Source: Bradyrhizobium embrapense (GTDB lineage: Bacteria > Pseudomonadota > Alphaproteobacteria > Rhizobiales > Xanthobacteraceae). From it: a stretch of DNA of 64,000 bases. Positions 26,574 to 34,963 of this stretch are shown here, piece after piece. Numbering within the stretch: the stretch's first letter is position 1; the number at the start of each line of letters is the position of its first letter. Where the stretch lies: contig NZ_LFIP02000004.1 in the NCBI RefSeq assembly GCF_001189235.2, positions 744,001 to 808,000 of the forward strand, given 5' to 3'. The notes under the pieces were generated by a model, which had not been told where the DNA came from, made no database searches, and worked only from the letters and a program-made list of their open reading frames with translations. The position numbers and the translations under genes are program-made.

Positions 26574-27820
26574 GACACACCCAAATCCTCGGCGATCGCG
26601 ACGATCGCCTGCTGGAAGCACGCCAACGGCGCCTTGACCACGCCCGCACCGACCTGCCCGATGCCGGGCTCGCGATGCGCGATGCCGGTGTTGATGACCG
26701 GCACAACGCCGGAATCGACGACCAGGCGGATATCGATGCCGGTCGGCACGCCCGCGAAGTCCATTGCGGCGATGGTCCATTCCGGATTCTGCGCAACCGT
26801 GATCTCGCCCATCGAGCGGGTGAAGTTGCCGGCCTCGGACGGCGCACCGGCCCCGACGAAGCCCGCGACGGCCGGCGCTGCCGCCATCGCAAATCCACCC
26901 AGGCCGATCGTCTCGACGATCGCGGAATCGCCCATGTCCGGATTGGCGTCCTTCTCGGAATAGCCGGCAAAGTACAACCCTTCCGGCATTTCGACCGGCG
27001 CGGTGAACCATTGCTCGCCGAGCCCGCTTACGCGGATGCCGAAATCGGTGCCGTTGCGGCACATCGTGGTGACGATGGTCGAGCCCCGAATGCCGTTGGC
27101 GGGATCGGTTATCACCTTGCCCATCGCCATCGCGATGTTGAGGAAGAACTGATCGTTCTGTCCGATAAACGCGAGGCATTCTGCGAGAACGGCGTTGTCG
27201 GTCGACGTTCGCGCCATCCAGGGCGCGATTTCGCGCAGGAACACGCTCGAGCAGGCGAGATTACGCTGATGCAGCTCGTCGCCCATCGACAAGCCGCGCG
27301 CAACGATCGATTTCAGGTCGATGCCGCCGGCGGCACGGATCGCCTTGCCGAGCGTCGGACCGAACACGTCGCGCAGCCAGGCGAGCCGCTTCAGCACGCT
27401 GGCGTCGTTGCCGCCGAAGCGCATCACCTTGCCGAGCCCCTCGTTGATCGCGCAATAGGCACGGTTGGAGAAGCGCGCGTTCTCGACCACAAACAGCGGC
27501 ATCGACATCGTCGTCATACCGGTCATCGGGCCGACCGCGCCGAAATGGTGGTTCGGGTGAAACTCGATCTCGCCGCTGGCGGCGAGCCTGCTCGCGGTCG
27601 GCAGATCCTGCGCCCACCCCTCGAACACGACGGCGCCTGCGACCGCACCGCGCATCGGGCCGCACATCCTGTCCCATGAGATCGGCGGTCCGGCGTGGAG
27701 GATCATCCGTTCGCGCAGGCCCGGGATCAATTCGCGGGCGGGAACGATGTCGATCAGCCGCGGCTCCCCTTCGAGGATCCGGGTAAGCGCCTGCCGGTTT
27801 GCGTCCTCGATCAATTTCAT
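26570..27820 (-). CDS. allG: DUF1116 protein, AllG-like, copy 2 (core only)
   Basis: The 416-residue DUF1116 core begins MKLIEDANRQALTRILEGEP and aligns with copy 1 from its residue 70 or so onward (HAGPPISWDRMCGPMRGA, FGAVGPMTGMTTMSMPLF, HREPGIGQVGAGVV). GAGGG seven bases upstream supports the ATG at 27820. It lacks the N-terminal 60-residue domain of copy 1, which is supplied by the separate 62-residue gene just upstream. It is expected to be the DUF1116 subunit of oxamate carbamoyltransferase with FdrA copy 2. Confidence 0.87.
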   Translation of the reverse strand: MKLIEDANRQALTRILEGEPRLIDIVPARELIPGLRERMILHAGPPISWDRMCGPMRGAVAGAVVFEGWAQDLPTASRLAASGEIEFHPNHHFGAVGPMTGMTTMSMPLFVVENARFSNRAYCAINEGLGKVMRFGGNDASVLKRLAWLRDVFGPTLGKAIRAAGGIDLKSIVARGLSMGDELHQRNLACSSVFLREIAPWMARTSTDNAVLAECLAFIGQNDQFFLNIAMAMGKVITDPANGIRGSTIVTTMCRNGTDFGIRVSGLGEQWFTAPVEMPEGLYFAGYSEKDANPDMGDSAIVETIGLGGFAMAAAPAVAGFVGAGAPSEAGNFTRSMGEITVAQNPEWTIAAMDFAGVPTGIDIRLVVDSGVVPVINTGIAHREPGIGQVGAGVVKAPLACFQQAIVAIAEDLGVS

Positions 27821-27830
27821 CGGTGCGCCC

Positions 27831-28019
27831 TCACACACCGAGCTTCGCGAGCAGGGCCGCCATCTGCGGATCGCCGCCGGCCGACGGCTTCCAGTCGACG
27901 TGAACGACGTCGATGCCGCAGTCGCGCAGGTCCTTTACGAACCCCTCAAGCCCGACATTCACGACTTCGACCTTGCGCGCCAGCAATTGCTGATACTGCG
28001 GCCTATCCTGATCCGTCAT
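27831..28019 (-). CDS. Small protein equivalent to the N-terminal domain of the copy-1 DUF1116 protein
   Basis: The 62-residue protein ends with VEVVNVGLEGFVKDLRD, DVVHVDWKPSAGGDP and MAALLAKLG. The same pattern is found at residues 15-60 of copy 1: V-I-S-L-G-A-S-G-L, V-R-L-Q-W-Q-P-V-G-D-G, then A-W-S-L-A-Q-L. The residues G-x-x-G, [VL]-[RH]-x-x-W-x-P and the final Ala/Leu helix line up. It is the first gene of its operon, 10 bp before DUF1116 copy 2, so the pair is a split version of copy 1 (62 + 416 versus 482 residues). Its biochemical role is unknown. Confidence 0.75.
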   Translation of the reverse strand: MTDQDRPQYQQLLARKVEVVNVGLEGFVKDLRDCGIDVVHVDWKPSAGGDPQMAALLAKLGV

Positions 28020-28056
28020 CGTCTCCGCCCTAACAAAGTTCGTTTTCGTTGTGTCG

Positions 28057-28085
28057 AGTTAATAAGAAAGCACTTACTTCGTCAA
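28057..28085 (-). promoter_or_regulatory. Promoter/operator of the carbamoyltransferase copy-2 operon
   Basis: On the minus strand TTGACG (28085-28080) is a good -35 hexamer. Directly after it, sharing its last G, is GAAGTAAGTGCTTTCTT (28080-28064). This 17-mer matches 14 of 17 positions with GAAGTAAAAACTTTCTT in the livJ/puuE-like divergent promoter at 33895-33911. A clear -10 is not obvious; TATTAA or TTAACT follows. I interpret it as a promoter with an overlapping operator for the locus regulator. Confidence 0.5.
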
Positions 28086-28147
28086 GACCGGATTCGCGCA
28101 GAGTGCGAAATTCCCCGCCCGCTCGATTGGCGGATCAGCAGCGCCCT

Positions 28148-28177
28148 AAAAAAAGTGCTCCGAACTTCGTTCGGAGC
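28148..28177 (-). terminator. Rho-independent terminator after DUF2877 gene
   Basis: On the minus strand GCTCCGAAC and GTTCGGAGC form a perfect 9-bp stem with a GAA loop, followed by AC and seven T. It ends the livJ-livH-livMGF-DUF2877 transcript and separates it from the next operon, whose promoter lies 60-90 bp further on. Confidence 0.9.
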
Positions 28178-28213
28178 AGTCTGGGAGAACTCGAAATTCG
28201 ATCTGCAAGAGCG

Positions 28214-29155
28214 TCACCGCTGGCAAAGGGCGTGGCGCAGGACGATTAGACCGCCGGCAAATGCGTCCAGTCCGGATGTATGCCCGATCGCCGCCAGGGC
28301 CGTGACGGCGCCACGAACTCCGGCGGTCTCGCCGCTCATGGTTGTGTGGATCGCGGCGTGCAGCGCCGCAGCGCCGTAGCCCAGCGCCGCCGCGCGCAAA
28401 TGCATCCGGCTGATGTCGTTGGTGCCGTCGAGCAGCATGCGGCAGCGGTCCCACAATGCGTCGCGAGATTCGTTGCGTCCGAACGTAGCCAGCGCAATCA
28501 GCGCGCCGCCGATCAGATCGTCGCCGGACGGCGTCAGCCCCGGCCCGAGACCTATCAGGCTGGCAAGCCCGGACTCTCGATCCGCATCGTCATCCGCGCC
28601 TGCGAGCACTCGCTCCAAGGCAGCGAGGCCCGGCATGGCCGCGCGAACGAGCGCGGAGGTGTCGCTCGGAGCATGTGCGGACCCGACCGCGGCAAGGCCC
28701 TCTGCAATCAAACCGCCCACCCACACCTCGTCGACCGCATCAAGGCCGCGTCTGAGGCTGCTGATCGACCAGTTCGGTACCGCGGGCGGCGCCCAGACCG
28801 ACCGCGTGGCCAGATTCGCGAACGGTGTCGCTCCGATCCACAGAATGGAATCCGCGACCCGCACGGGATCGCCGACCGCAAGGCCTGGCCACCGGAAATC
28901 GCCGACCACATGCAGCGGCCCCGACCCGATGCCGGTCCGTCCAACGCAGATCCAGATCCCGTCGATCACGGCGTAGAGCGAACGTTCGAACATGGCGACG
29001 ACCTGGCCGACGGCGCGATCGCGCAGCGCCCTATCGGCCAGCAGTCCCACTTCCACATCGGCAGGGACTGTCACTCCGGGCTCGGGACGCCGCTCGCCCG
29101 GCGCATTCACGCGACCCGGCTGCCTTCCGTGTGCTTCGCTGCCTCCGATCAGCAT
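28214..29155 (-). CDS. allH: DUF2877 protein, AllH-like subunit of oxamate carbamoyltransferase
   Basis: The 313-residue protein has the hallmark DUF2877 motif GLGPGLTPSGDDLIGGALIAL near 205 and the C-terminal SGLDAFAGGLIVL region. YlbF, the E. coli relative, is the third subunit of the AllFGH oxamate carbamoyltransferase. GGAGG nine bases upstream supports the ATG. It lies 15 bp after livMGF, so it is co-transcribed with the Liv-type importer rather than with its presumed partners. It is the only DUF2877 gene in the window and may serve both FdrA/DUF1116 pairs. Confidence 0.85.
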   Translation of the reverse strand: MLIGGSEAHGRQPGRVNAPGERRPEPGVTVPADVEVGLLADRALRDRAVGQVVAMFERSLYAVIDGIWICVGRTGIGSGPLHVVGDFRWPGLAVGDPVRVADSILWIGATPFANLATRSVWAPPAVPNWSISSLRRGLDAVDEVWVGGLIAEGLAAVGSAHAPSDTSALVRAAMPGLAALERVLAGADDDADRESGLASLIGLGPGLTPSGDDLIGGALIALATFGRNESRDALWDRCRMLLDGTNDISRMHLRAAALGYGAAALHAAIHTTMSGETAGVRGAVTALAAIGHTSGLDAFAGGLIVLRHALCQR

Positions 29156-29170
29156 CCGCCCCCGCCTCCG

Positions 29171-31705
29171 CTAGCGTGCCTGGGCCGCGAGTCGCTGCGG
29201 CGCACCAGCCTGGACCTCGCCACCGAGATAGGCCGCCTCGAGCAACGGATCCTCGGCGATGATATCGGCAGCGCCGCTCTTCAGGATCGCACCGGTCTCC
29301 AGCAGATAGGCCCGGTCGGCCAGCGCCAGCGCATGGCCTGCCATCTGATCGACCACGATGATGGTCATGCCCTCGCTGCGCAACCGCTCAAAGGACGCAA
29401 ACAACTCATCGACCACCAGCGGCGCCAGCCCGAGCGACGGCTCGTCCAGCATGTAGATCTTCGGCCCGGTCAGAAGGCCGCGCGCCACCGCGAGCATCTG
29501 CTGCTCGCCTCCGGACAACAGGCCGGCGCGCTGGTCGATGCGCTCCTTCAGCCGAGGGAAGCGCACGAACATCGCCTCGATCTCGACATCGAGGTCGATG
29601 CCCTTGCGCGCATAGGCGCCGAGCTGCAGGTTCTGCTTCACCGTCAGCTCCGGAAACACCTGCCGCCCTTCCGGCACCAGCACGACGCCGGAACGGGCAC
29701 GGACATGGGCGGGCATCCTGTCGATGCGGGTCTCGGCGAGCCGCACTTCGCCCGTGGCGCGCGGCGGTTCGAGACCGGCGATCGACCGCATCAGGGTGGT
29801 CTTGCCGGCACCGTTGGCGCCGAGCACCGCGACCGCCTCGCCGGGCGCGACCACCAGATCGATGCCGTTCAGCGCGCGCGACAGGCCATAGAACGCATCG
29901 AGCGCCTTGACCTCGAGTGCGGTGCCCTGCCGCGCCGGCCGCGGCGCGCGGCTCTTCTCGCCGGGCGTGGCGTCGCCAAGATAGGCCTTGCGGACCAGCG
30001 GATCGTTGCGGATCGCCACCGCGTCGCCGATCGCGATGCGCTTGCCGCCGTCGAGCACGACGATGAGATCGCTCAGCGACATGATCATCGGCATGTCGTG
30101 CTCGACGATGATGACGGCGATCCCGAGATCGGCGATCCGGCGGAGCAGCGCGGTCAGGCGCTGCTTGTCGCCCTTCGACAGGCCCGCCGCGGGTTCGTCG
30201 AGCAGCAGGATGCGCGGCCGCAACGCCAGCGCACGCGCGATCTCGACCAGCCGCTTCTCGCCATGGGACAGCGAATCCGCAAGGCGATCGACATCGCCAT
30301 CGACGCCGGCAAAGCGCAGCAGGAACCGGGCGAAAGCTTCGGTCTCCGCGTTGCGCAGCGCGGAGACCACGCCGCCGAGCCGGCCGACCCGCTCGGCCAG
30401 CAGAATGTTCTCCAGGATCGTGAGCGAGCCGAACAGCTGCGTGGTCTGGAACGTGCGGGCGACGCCGACCCGCGCCAGCAGATGCGACGTCATGCCCGTG
30501 ACGTCGCGATCGCCGAGCTTCACCGTCCCCGCCTGCGGCCGGTAGAAGCCGCAGAGCAGATTGAGCGCGCTGGTCTTGCCGGCGCCGTTGGGACCGATAA
30601 TGCTGGTGACGGCACCGGGCGCCGCCTTGAACGAGACACCCCGGACCGCGCGCACGCCGCCGAACGAGATCGACAGATCCGTCACGTCGAGCCCCGCCGC
30701 GTTGCGGGTCTCGAGGATCGCCGCATCTGCATCCGCCGCCGCGATCGCGGGCTCCGCCACCGGCTTGCGCGCCGGCAGGAGCCTTGCGGCGAGCTGCTCT
30801 GCAAGGCCGACGATGCCGGAGGGCGCGGCGCGCAGCACGACGAACAGCAAGACGCCGAACGCCAGCAGGCGATACTCGGCGAGGTCAGACAGCGCTTCCG
30901 GCAGCAGCACCACCAGCGCGGCGCCGATCACCGGACCGAGCACCGAGCCGGCGCCGCCGACCATCACGGCGAACAACAGCAGCACCGACTGCAGGAACGG
31001 AAACGAACTCGGGCTGATATAGCCCTGCAGCGGCGCGAACAGCGCACCGGCCAGCGCCATCGCGGCCGCCGAGATCACGAAGGCAATGGCGCGGACCTGC
31101 ACCAGGTCGATGCCGAGCGAGCGCGTCGCGACCTCGGTATCGCGGGCGGCACGCATGGCATAGCCCCAGCCGCTGCGTTTCAGGCGCTCGAACAGGATGA
31201 GGCCGGCAAACACCAGCACGACGCCGGCGATGGCAAGCGAACGCTCGGACAGCGCATAGCCGAACACGCTCGGCGGCGCGCTCAGCATCAGGCCGTTGCC
31301 GCCGCCGGTGAGATCGCGCCACTCGATCGTAACATGTTCGACGATGAAGCCGAAGGCAATCGTCACCATCGCCAGATACGGCCCGCGCACGCGCAGCGCC
31401 GGCATCGCGAGCAGCCCGCCGACGATGCTGACCAGCACGATGGCTCCCGCCGTCGCGGCGAGGTAAGGCCAGCCGGCTTTCTCCATTAGCAGCACGGTGG
31501 TGTACGCACCGATCGCCATGAAGCCGATATGGCCGAGCGAGATCTGGCCCGCGAGACCGAGCAGGACGTTGAGGCCGATGCAGCCGATCGCCGTCAGCGA
31601 GATCGTCGCGATCAGGAACACCGAATAGCTGTCCGCGACCGCAGCGTAGCCGATGGCAACCGCGAGCGCCGCGACGGCGACGAGAAAGGAGGCGCGAGAG
31701 GTCAT
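29171..31705 (-). CDS. Liv-type ABC transporter: fused LivM permease, LivG ATPase and LivF ATPase
   Basis: One 844-residue chain holds three parts that are usually separate. Residues 1-310 form a LivM-type permease (GLNVLLGLAGQISLGHIGFMAIGAY near 44-68). Residues 340-590 form a LivG-like ATPase (Walker A GPNGAGKT at 371-378, signature LSHGE near 479, Walker B ILLLDEP near 499). Residues 598-844 form a LivF-like ATPase (Walker A GANGAGKT at 629-636, signature LSGGEQQ). Reading is continuous with no internal stop, so this is a genuine fusion. It overlaps livH by 4 bp. The transporter imports a small amide or ureide compound judging by neighbours; that is inference. Confidence 0.93.
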   Translation of the reverse strand: MTSRASFLVAVAALAVAIGYAAVADSYSVFLIATISLTAIGCIGLNVLLGLAGQISLGHIGFMAIGAYTTVLLMEKAGWPYLAATAGAIVLVSIVGGLLAMPALRVRGPYLAMVTIAFGFIVEHVTIEWRDLTGGGNGLMLSAPPSVFGYALSERSLAIAGVVLVFAGLILFERLKRSGWGYAMRAARDTEVATRSLGIDLVQVRAIAFVISAAAMALAGALFAPLQGYISPSSFPFLQSVLLLFAVMVGGAGSVLGPVIGAALVVLLPEALSDLAEYRLLAFGVLLFVVLRAAPSGIVGLAEQLAARLLPARKPVAEPAIAAADADAAILETRNAAGLDVTDLSISFGGVRAVRGVSFKAAPGAVTSIIGPNGAGKTSALNLLCGFYRPQAGTVKLGDRDVTGMTSHLLARVGVARTFQTTQLFGSLTILENILLAERVGRLGGVVSALRNAETEAFARFLLRFAGVDGDVDRLADSLSHGEKRLVEIARALALRPRILLLDEPAAGLSKGDKQRLTALLRRIADLGIAVIIVEHDMPMIMSLSDLIVVLDGGKRIAIGDAVAIRNDPLVRKAYLGDATPGEKSRAPRPARQGTALEVKALDAFYGLSRALNGIDLVVAPGEAVAVLGANGAGKTTLMRSIAGLEPPRATGEVRLAETRIDRMPAHVRARSGVVLVPEGRQVFPELTVKQNLQLGAYARKGIDLDVEIEAMFVRFPRLKERIDQRAGLLSGGEQQMLAVARGLLTGPKIYMLDEPSLGLAPLVVDELFASFERLRSEGMTIIVVDQMAGHALALADRAYLLETGAILKSGAADIIAEDPLLEAAYLGGEVQAGAPQRLAAQAR

Positions 31706-32577
31706 ACCTTCTTAACTCCAGCTCGGCCAAGCAGCCCGTGCGGCATGACGACGAGGATGACGATGACGGAAGCGAACGTGATGATCTGGGTGTAGACCGA
31801 GCCGAGATAGTTGGTCGCGAACACCTCGATCAGGCCGAGACACAATCCGGCCAGCATGACGCCCCAGGCGCTGGCGAGACCGCCGATGATCGCGGCGGCG
31901 AACGCCTTGATGCCGAACAGCGTACCCATCTCGGACGAGACGTTGAACAGCGGCGCGATCAACAGTGCGGCAACGCCGGCAAGCATCGCCGACACCGCGT
32001 AGCTCGCGGCAATGGCGCCGCTGACGTTGATGCCCATCAGCCGCGCGGCGTTGGGGTTCTGCACCACCGCCAGCATCGCGACGCCATGCCGCGTGCGGCG
32101 GGTGATCAGATGCAGCGCCAGCGCAAGCAGAAGGCCGACCACGGGAATCAGGAGCTGCAGCGGGTAGACCCCTGCCCCCTCCACGATCTGGATCGGCTTC
32201 GCCGCGAGCATCGACGGGAAGCTGCGCGGCTCCTTGCCGAACACGAACAGCATCACATTGTCGACGATGATGCCGACCGCAACGGTCGCCATCAGCCAGT
32301 TGTCCGACCCGCGCAGCACGAACGGACGCACCGCGAAGCGTTCGATCAGGACGCCGTAAACCGCGCAGACCAGCAGCACCGCAGGAATGCCGATCGCGGC
32401 CGGCCAGCCCCACAAGATGAGGAAGAAGAATCCCGCTACGGCGCCCAGAGTCATCGAGCTGCCCTGCGAGAAGTTGACCGTGCCGGACACGGCGTACGTG
32501 ACGTGAAAGCCCAGCGCGAGCAGACCGTACATGCTCCCCAGCGCCATTCCGGTTATTATCGCCGAAAGAAACGACAT
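31702..32577 (-). CDS. livH: Liv-type ABC transporter permease
   Basis: The 291-residue LivH family permease has hydrophobic helices throughout, with YGLLALGFHVTYAVSGTVNFSQG at the N-terminus and GGLASAWGVMLAGLCLGLIE near residue 230. It partners the permease part of the fused livMGF protein; the genes overlap by ATGA. It sits 40 bp downstream of the binding-protein gene. Substrate unknown, with the same inference as for its partners. Confidence 0.92.
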   Translation of the reverse strand: MSFLSAIITGMALGSMYGLLALGFHVTYAVSGTVNFSQGSSMTLGAVAGFFFLILWGWPAAIGIPAVLLVCAVYGVLIERFAVRPFVLRGSDNWLMATVAVGIIVDNVMLFVFGKEPRSFPSMLAAKPIQIVEGAGVYPLQLLIPVVGLLLALALHLITRRTRHGVAMLAVVQNPNAARLMGINVSGAIAASYAVSAMLAGVAALLIAPLFNVSSEMGTLFGIKAFAAAIIGGLASAWGVMLAGLCLGLIEVFATNYLGSVYTQIITFASVIVILVVMPHGLLGRAGVKKV

Positions 32578-32617
32578 CGATGATCACCCCGATCTGCTTG
32601 CTGGACGACCGCCGCCG

Positions 32618-33820
32618 TCAGTTCTTGAACGGCAGGATGTGGTTGTCTTCGAAATGGGCCCAGATGTAGTCCTGCGCGGTCAGCGCATCGTGCTTGTCCT
32701 GGGCGAATGGCTTCTCATAGGTCTTGATCAGGCCTTCCAGCCGGTCGATTCCGTAGAAGCCGTCGCGGATTGCGGTCGGATCGGTGCTGCCGGCCTTCTG
32801 GATCGCACCGGCGATCACCAGCACGCTGTCATAGGCGTTGGCGAAGCCGACCGCGGGCGTCACGTCCGCCGCGCCCTTGATGTCCGGATACTTCGCCTGC
32901 AGCTCGGCGAGCACGCGCTTGCCGACCGGCGAGAGGTTGCCGAAGAAGCTGTAGGTCTGCACGAACACGACGCTCTCGGCGCTCGGCCCGGCGAGCTCAG
33001 TGAAGCGGCCGCCGGCCGGTCCCCAATGCGACACGATCGGCGGCGCCCAGCCCATCCGGTCGAGCGATTTCACAACCTGCGAGGCTGGACCGACATTGCC
33101 GACCAGGAACAGGGAATCGGCGCCGGCCTGCTTGAGCCGGGACAGTTGCGCGACTACGTCGACGTCGTTCGCCTCGAATTTCTCGACACCCGCCGGTTCG
33201 ATCCCGGCCGCCTTCAGCGCCGCGCGCAGGCCGTGCTCGTTGGATTCGCCCCAGGGATTGTTGACGAGGATGAGGCCCGGCTTCCTGGCCGCGAAGGTCT
33301 TGCCGGCAAACGCGACGATCGCCTTGTCGACCTCGTCGTCCATCGCCGAGACGCGGAACACGTAGTTGGACGCGGCGCCGTTCTGCGTGATGTTGGTTCC
33401 GGCGGCCCATGGCACCACGAACGGCATCTTGACGTTGTTGACGAACGGCACGATCGCAAGCTGGACCGGCGTATCGAGACCGCCGAGCAGCACCGCGACC
33501 TTCTCGCGCTGGATCAGTTCGCGCGCGGCGGTCAAGCCCTTGGCGGGATTGCTCTCATCGTCGCGGCGCACCAGCTCCAGCGGACGACCGAGCACGCCCC
33601 CTTTGGCGTTGATCTCCTCGATCGCGATGGTGGCGCCGCGGGTCAACGCCTCGCCGGCGCGCGCCGATTGGCCCGACAGCGCGGTAACCAGGCCGATCTT
33701 GATCGGCTCGGCGGCCCGCGCCCGCTCCGCAAGCGACACAGAGCCGATGAGAATGGCGAGCGCGCCCTGCAAGACGACGCGGCGGCACAAACTGGTGATG
33801 GGCATACAAGCGTAGCTCAT
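32618..33820 (-). CDS. Liv-type periplasmic substrate-binding protein
   Basis: The 400-residue ABC binding protein of the Leu/Ile/Val (type I periplasmic) family starts with a signal peptide cleaved near ARAAEP. The mature N-terminus IKIGLVTALSGQSARAGEALTRGA is the family hallmark. GGGAGGA about ten bases upstream fixes the start. It is the first gene of livJ-livH-livMGF-DUF2877, divergent from the PuuE-like gene across a 142-bp promoter region that carries the shared locus motif. Related proteins in ureide and urea loci bind amides, so a ureide-like ligand is plausible. Confidence 0.9.
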   Translation of the reverse strand: MSYACMPITSLCRRVVLQGALAILIGSVSLAERARAAEPIKIGLVTALSGQSARAGEALTRGATIAIEEINAKGGVLGRPLELVRRDDESNPAKGLTAARELIQREKVAVLLGGLDTPVQLAIVPFVNNVKMPFVVPWAAGTNITQNGAASNYVFRVSAMDDEVDKAIVAFAGKTFAARKPGLILVNNPWGESNEHGLRAALKAAGIEPAGVEKFEANDVDVVAQLSRLKQAGADSLFLVGNVGPASQVVKSLDRMGWAPPIVSHWGPAGGRFTELAGPSAESVVFVQTYSFFGNLSPVGKRVLAELQAKYPDIKGAADVTPAVGFANAYDSVLVIAGAIQKAGSTDPTAIRDGFYGIDRLEGLIKTYEKPFAQDKHDALTAQDYIWAHFEDNHILPFKN

Positions 33821-33888
33821 TTCTGCAATTCCTCCCGCTCCAACGGCTCCCGAGCCGCCTCTGGTCCGCTGCCGCTGTCTCCGCGGCC

Positions 33889-33932
33889 TTGACGGAAGTA
33901 AAAACTTTCTTCACAAATTGGCGAATGTCAAG
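33889..33932. promoter_or_regulatory. Divergent promoter with shared locus motif (livJ / puuE-like)
   Basis: CTTGAC and GTCAAG point outward at both ends, giving TTGACG (33889-33894) for the plus strand and TTGACA (33931-33926) for the minus strand. Between them, GAAGTAAAAACTTTCTT (33895-33911) fills the 17-base spacer of the plus-strand promoter. Its core GGAAGT-AAAA-ACTTTC is an imperfect inverted repeat, suited to a dimeric regulator that could control both directions. The -10 hexamers are weak, so an activator is possible. Confidence 0.5.
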
Positions 33933-33962
33933 CGGCTGATTGCGTGCCGAGTGGAGATTGCA

Positions 33963-34946
33963 ATGGAGCGGCAGTTTGCAGCGGAGCCGGAGCGAGCCAC
34001 CTCGCGTGGCGTTCTCGGCGGTGCAACATCGGCGCAAGCGCCGGATCCAGCGCGCGCACTCCTCTCTCACGACCGCTACCGCTACAGCGCGATCTCGCGC
34101 CGACCCGACTTCGCGTGGCCGGAGGAAAAGCGGCTCGCGGTCTATGTCGCGCTCAACCTCGAGCACTTCGCCTTCGGCGACGGACTTGGCGCCGAGCTCT
34201 GCCCGGGCGGTCCGCATCCGGATGTGCTCAATTACGCCTGGCGCGATTATGGCAATCGGGTCGGCGTGTGGCGGCTCATCGATCTGTTCGACGAGCTGAC
34301 GCTGCCGGTCTCCGTGCTCGCGAACAGCAGCATCTATCACTACTGCCCGGAAGTCATGGACGCATTTCGCGCGCGCGGCGACGAGGTCGTCGGCCATGGA
34401 CGGACCAATTCCGAACGCCAGGGCGTGCTCTCAGCTGCCGAGGAGCAGCAACTGATCGTGGAAGCGACCGATATCATCGCGCACGCCGAGGGACGGCGAC
34501 CGCTTGGCTGGCTCGGTCCGTGGATCTCGCAATCCGCCGTGACGCCGGACCTGCTCGCCGAAGCGGGCTACCACTACCTGCTCGACTGGTGCATGGACGA
34601 TCAGCCGGTGTGGTTCGCGACAAGGGATGGCGGGCGGATCCTGTCCGTCCCCTATCCACAGGAACTGAACGACATCCCCTCGATTGTCGGACGCAAGGAC
34701 AGTGGCGAACAGTTTGCAGCCATGATCGCGGACACATTCGAGGAGATGCTGGCGCAATCCGCCAAGCAGCCGCTGGTGATGGGCATCGCGCTGCATCCCT
34801 ATCTGGTCGGCCAGCCGCACCGGCTGCGGCCGCTGCGGCGCGCCTTGCAAGCAATCGTCGCAAGGCGCGAGGACATCTGGATCACCACCGCCGGCGAGAT
34901 CGCGGCATTTTCCCGCACCCTGCCCGACGGCATCGTGCCGACATAA
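33963..34946 (+). CDS. Polysaccharide-deacetylase-fold hydrolase, PuuE/allantoinase-like
   Basis: The 327-residue NodB-homology protein has NLEHFAFGD where true deacetylases have TFDDG, HGRTNSE (histidine motif) and HPYLVGQPHR near the C-terminus. This pattern is found in PuuE-type allantoinases and related amide hydrolases, not in chitin or peptidoglycan deacetylases. GGAG six bases upstream supports the ATG at 33963; an in-frame start at 33918 lacks a site. It is the first gene of the plus-strand unit puuE-like, cytosine-deaminase-like, tetR. Allantoin or another cyclic ureide is the likely substrate, by family and context. Confidence 0.82.
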   Translation: MERQFAAEPERATSRGVLGGATSAQAPDPARALLSHDRYRYSAISRRPDFAWPEEKRLAVYVALNLEHFAFGDGLGAELCPGGPHPDVLNYAWRDYGNRVGVWRLIDLFDELTLPVSVLANSSIYHYCPEVMDAFRARGDEVVGHGRTNSERQGVLSAAEEQQLIVEATDIIAHAEGRRPLGWLGPWISQSAVTPDLLAEAGYHYLLDWCMDDQPVWFATRDGGRILSVPYPQELNDIPSIVGRKDSGEQFAAMIADTFEEMLAQSAKQPLVMGIALHPYLVGQPHRLRPLRRALQAIVARREDIWITTAGEIAAFSRTLPDGIVPT

Positions 34947-34963
34947 GAAACCGGAGACCCGAA

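Noticed and set aside
28280..31489. 1069-codon plus-strand open frame opposite DUF2877 and livMGF
   Set aside because: Very long but lies entirely antisense to genes with Walker motifs and permease signatures; residue content is dominated by Arg, Gln and His as in other shadows.
32531..33892. 453-codon plus-strand open frame opposite livJ
   Set aside because: Antisense shadow; the minus-strand protein has a signal peptide and a family N-terminus.
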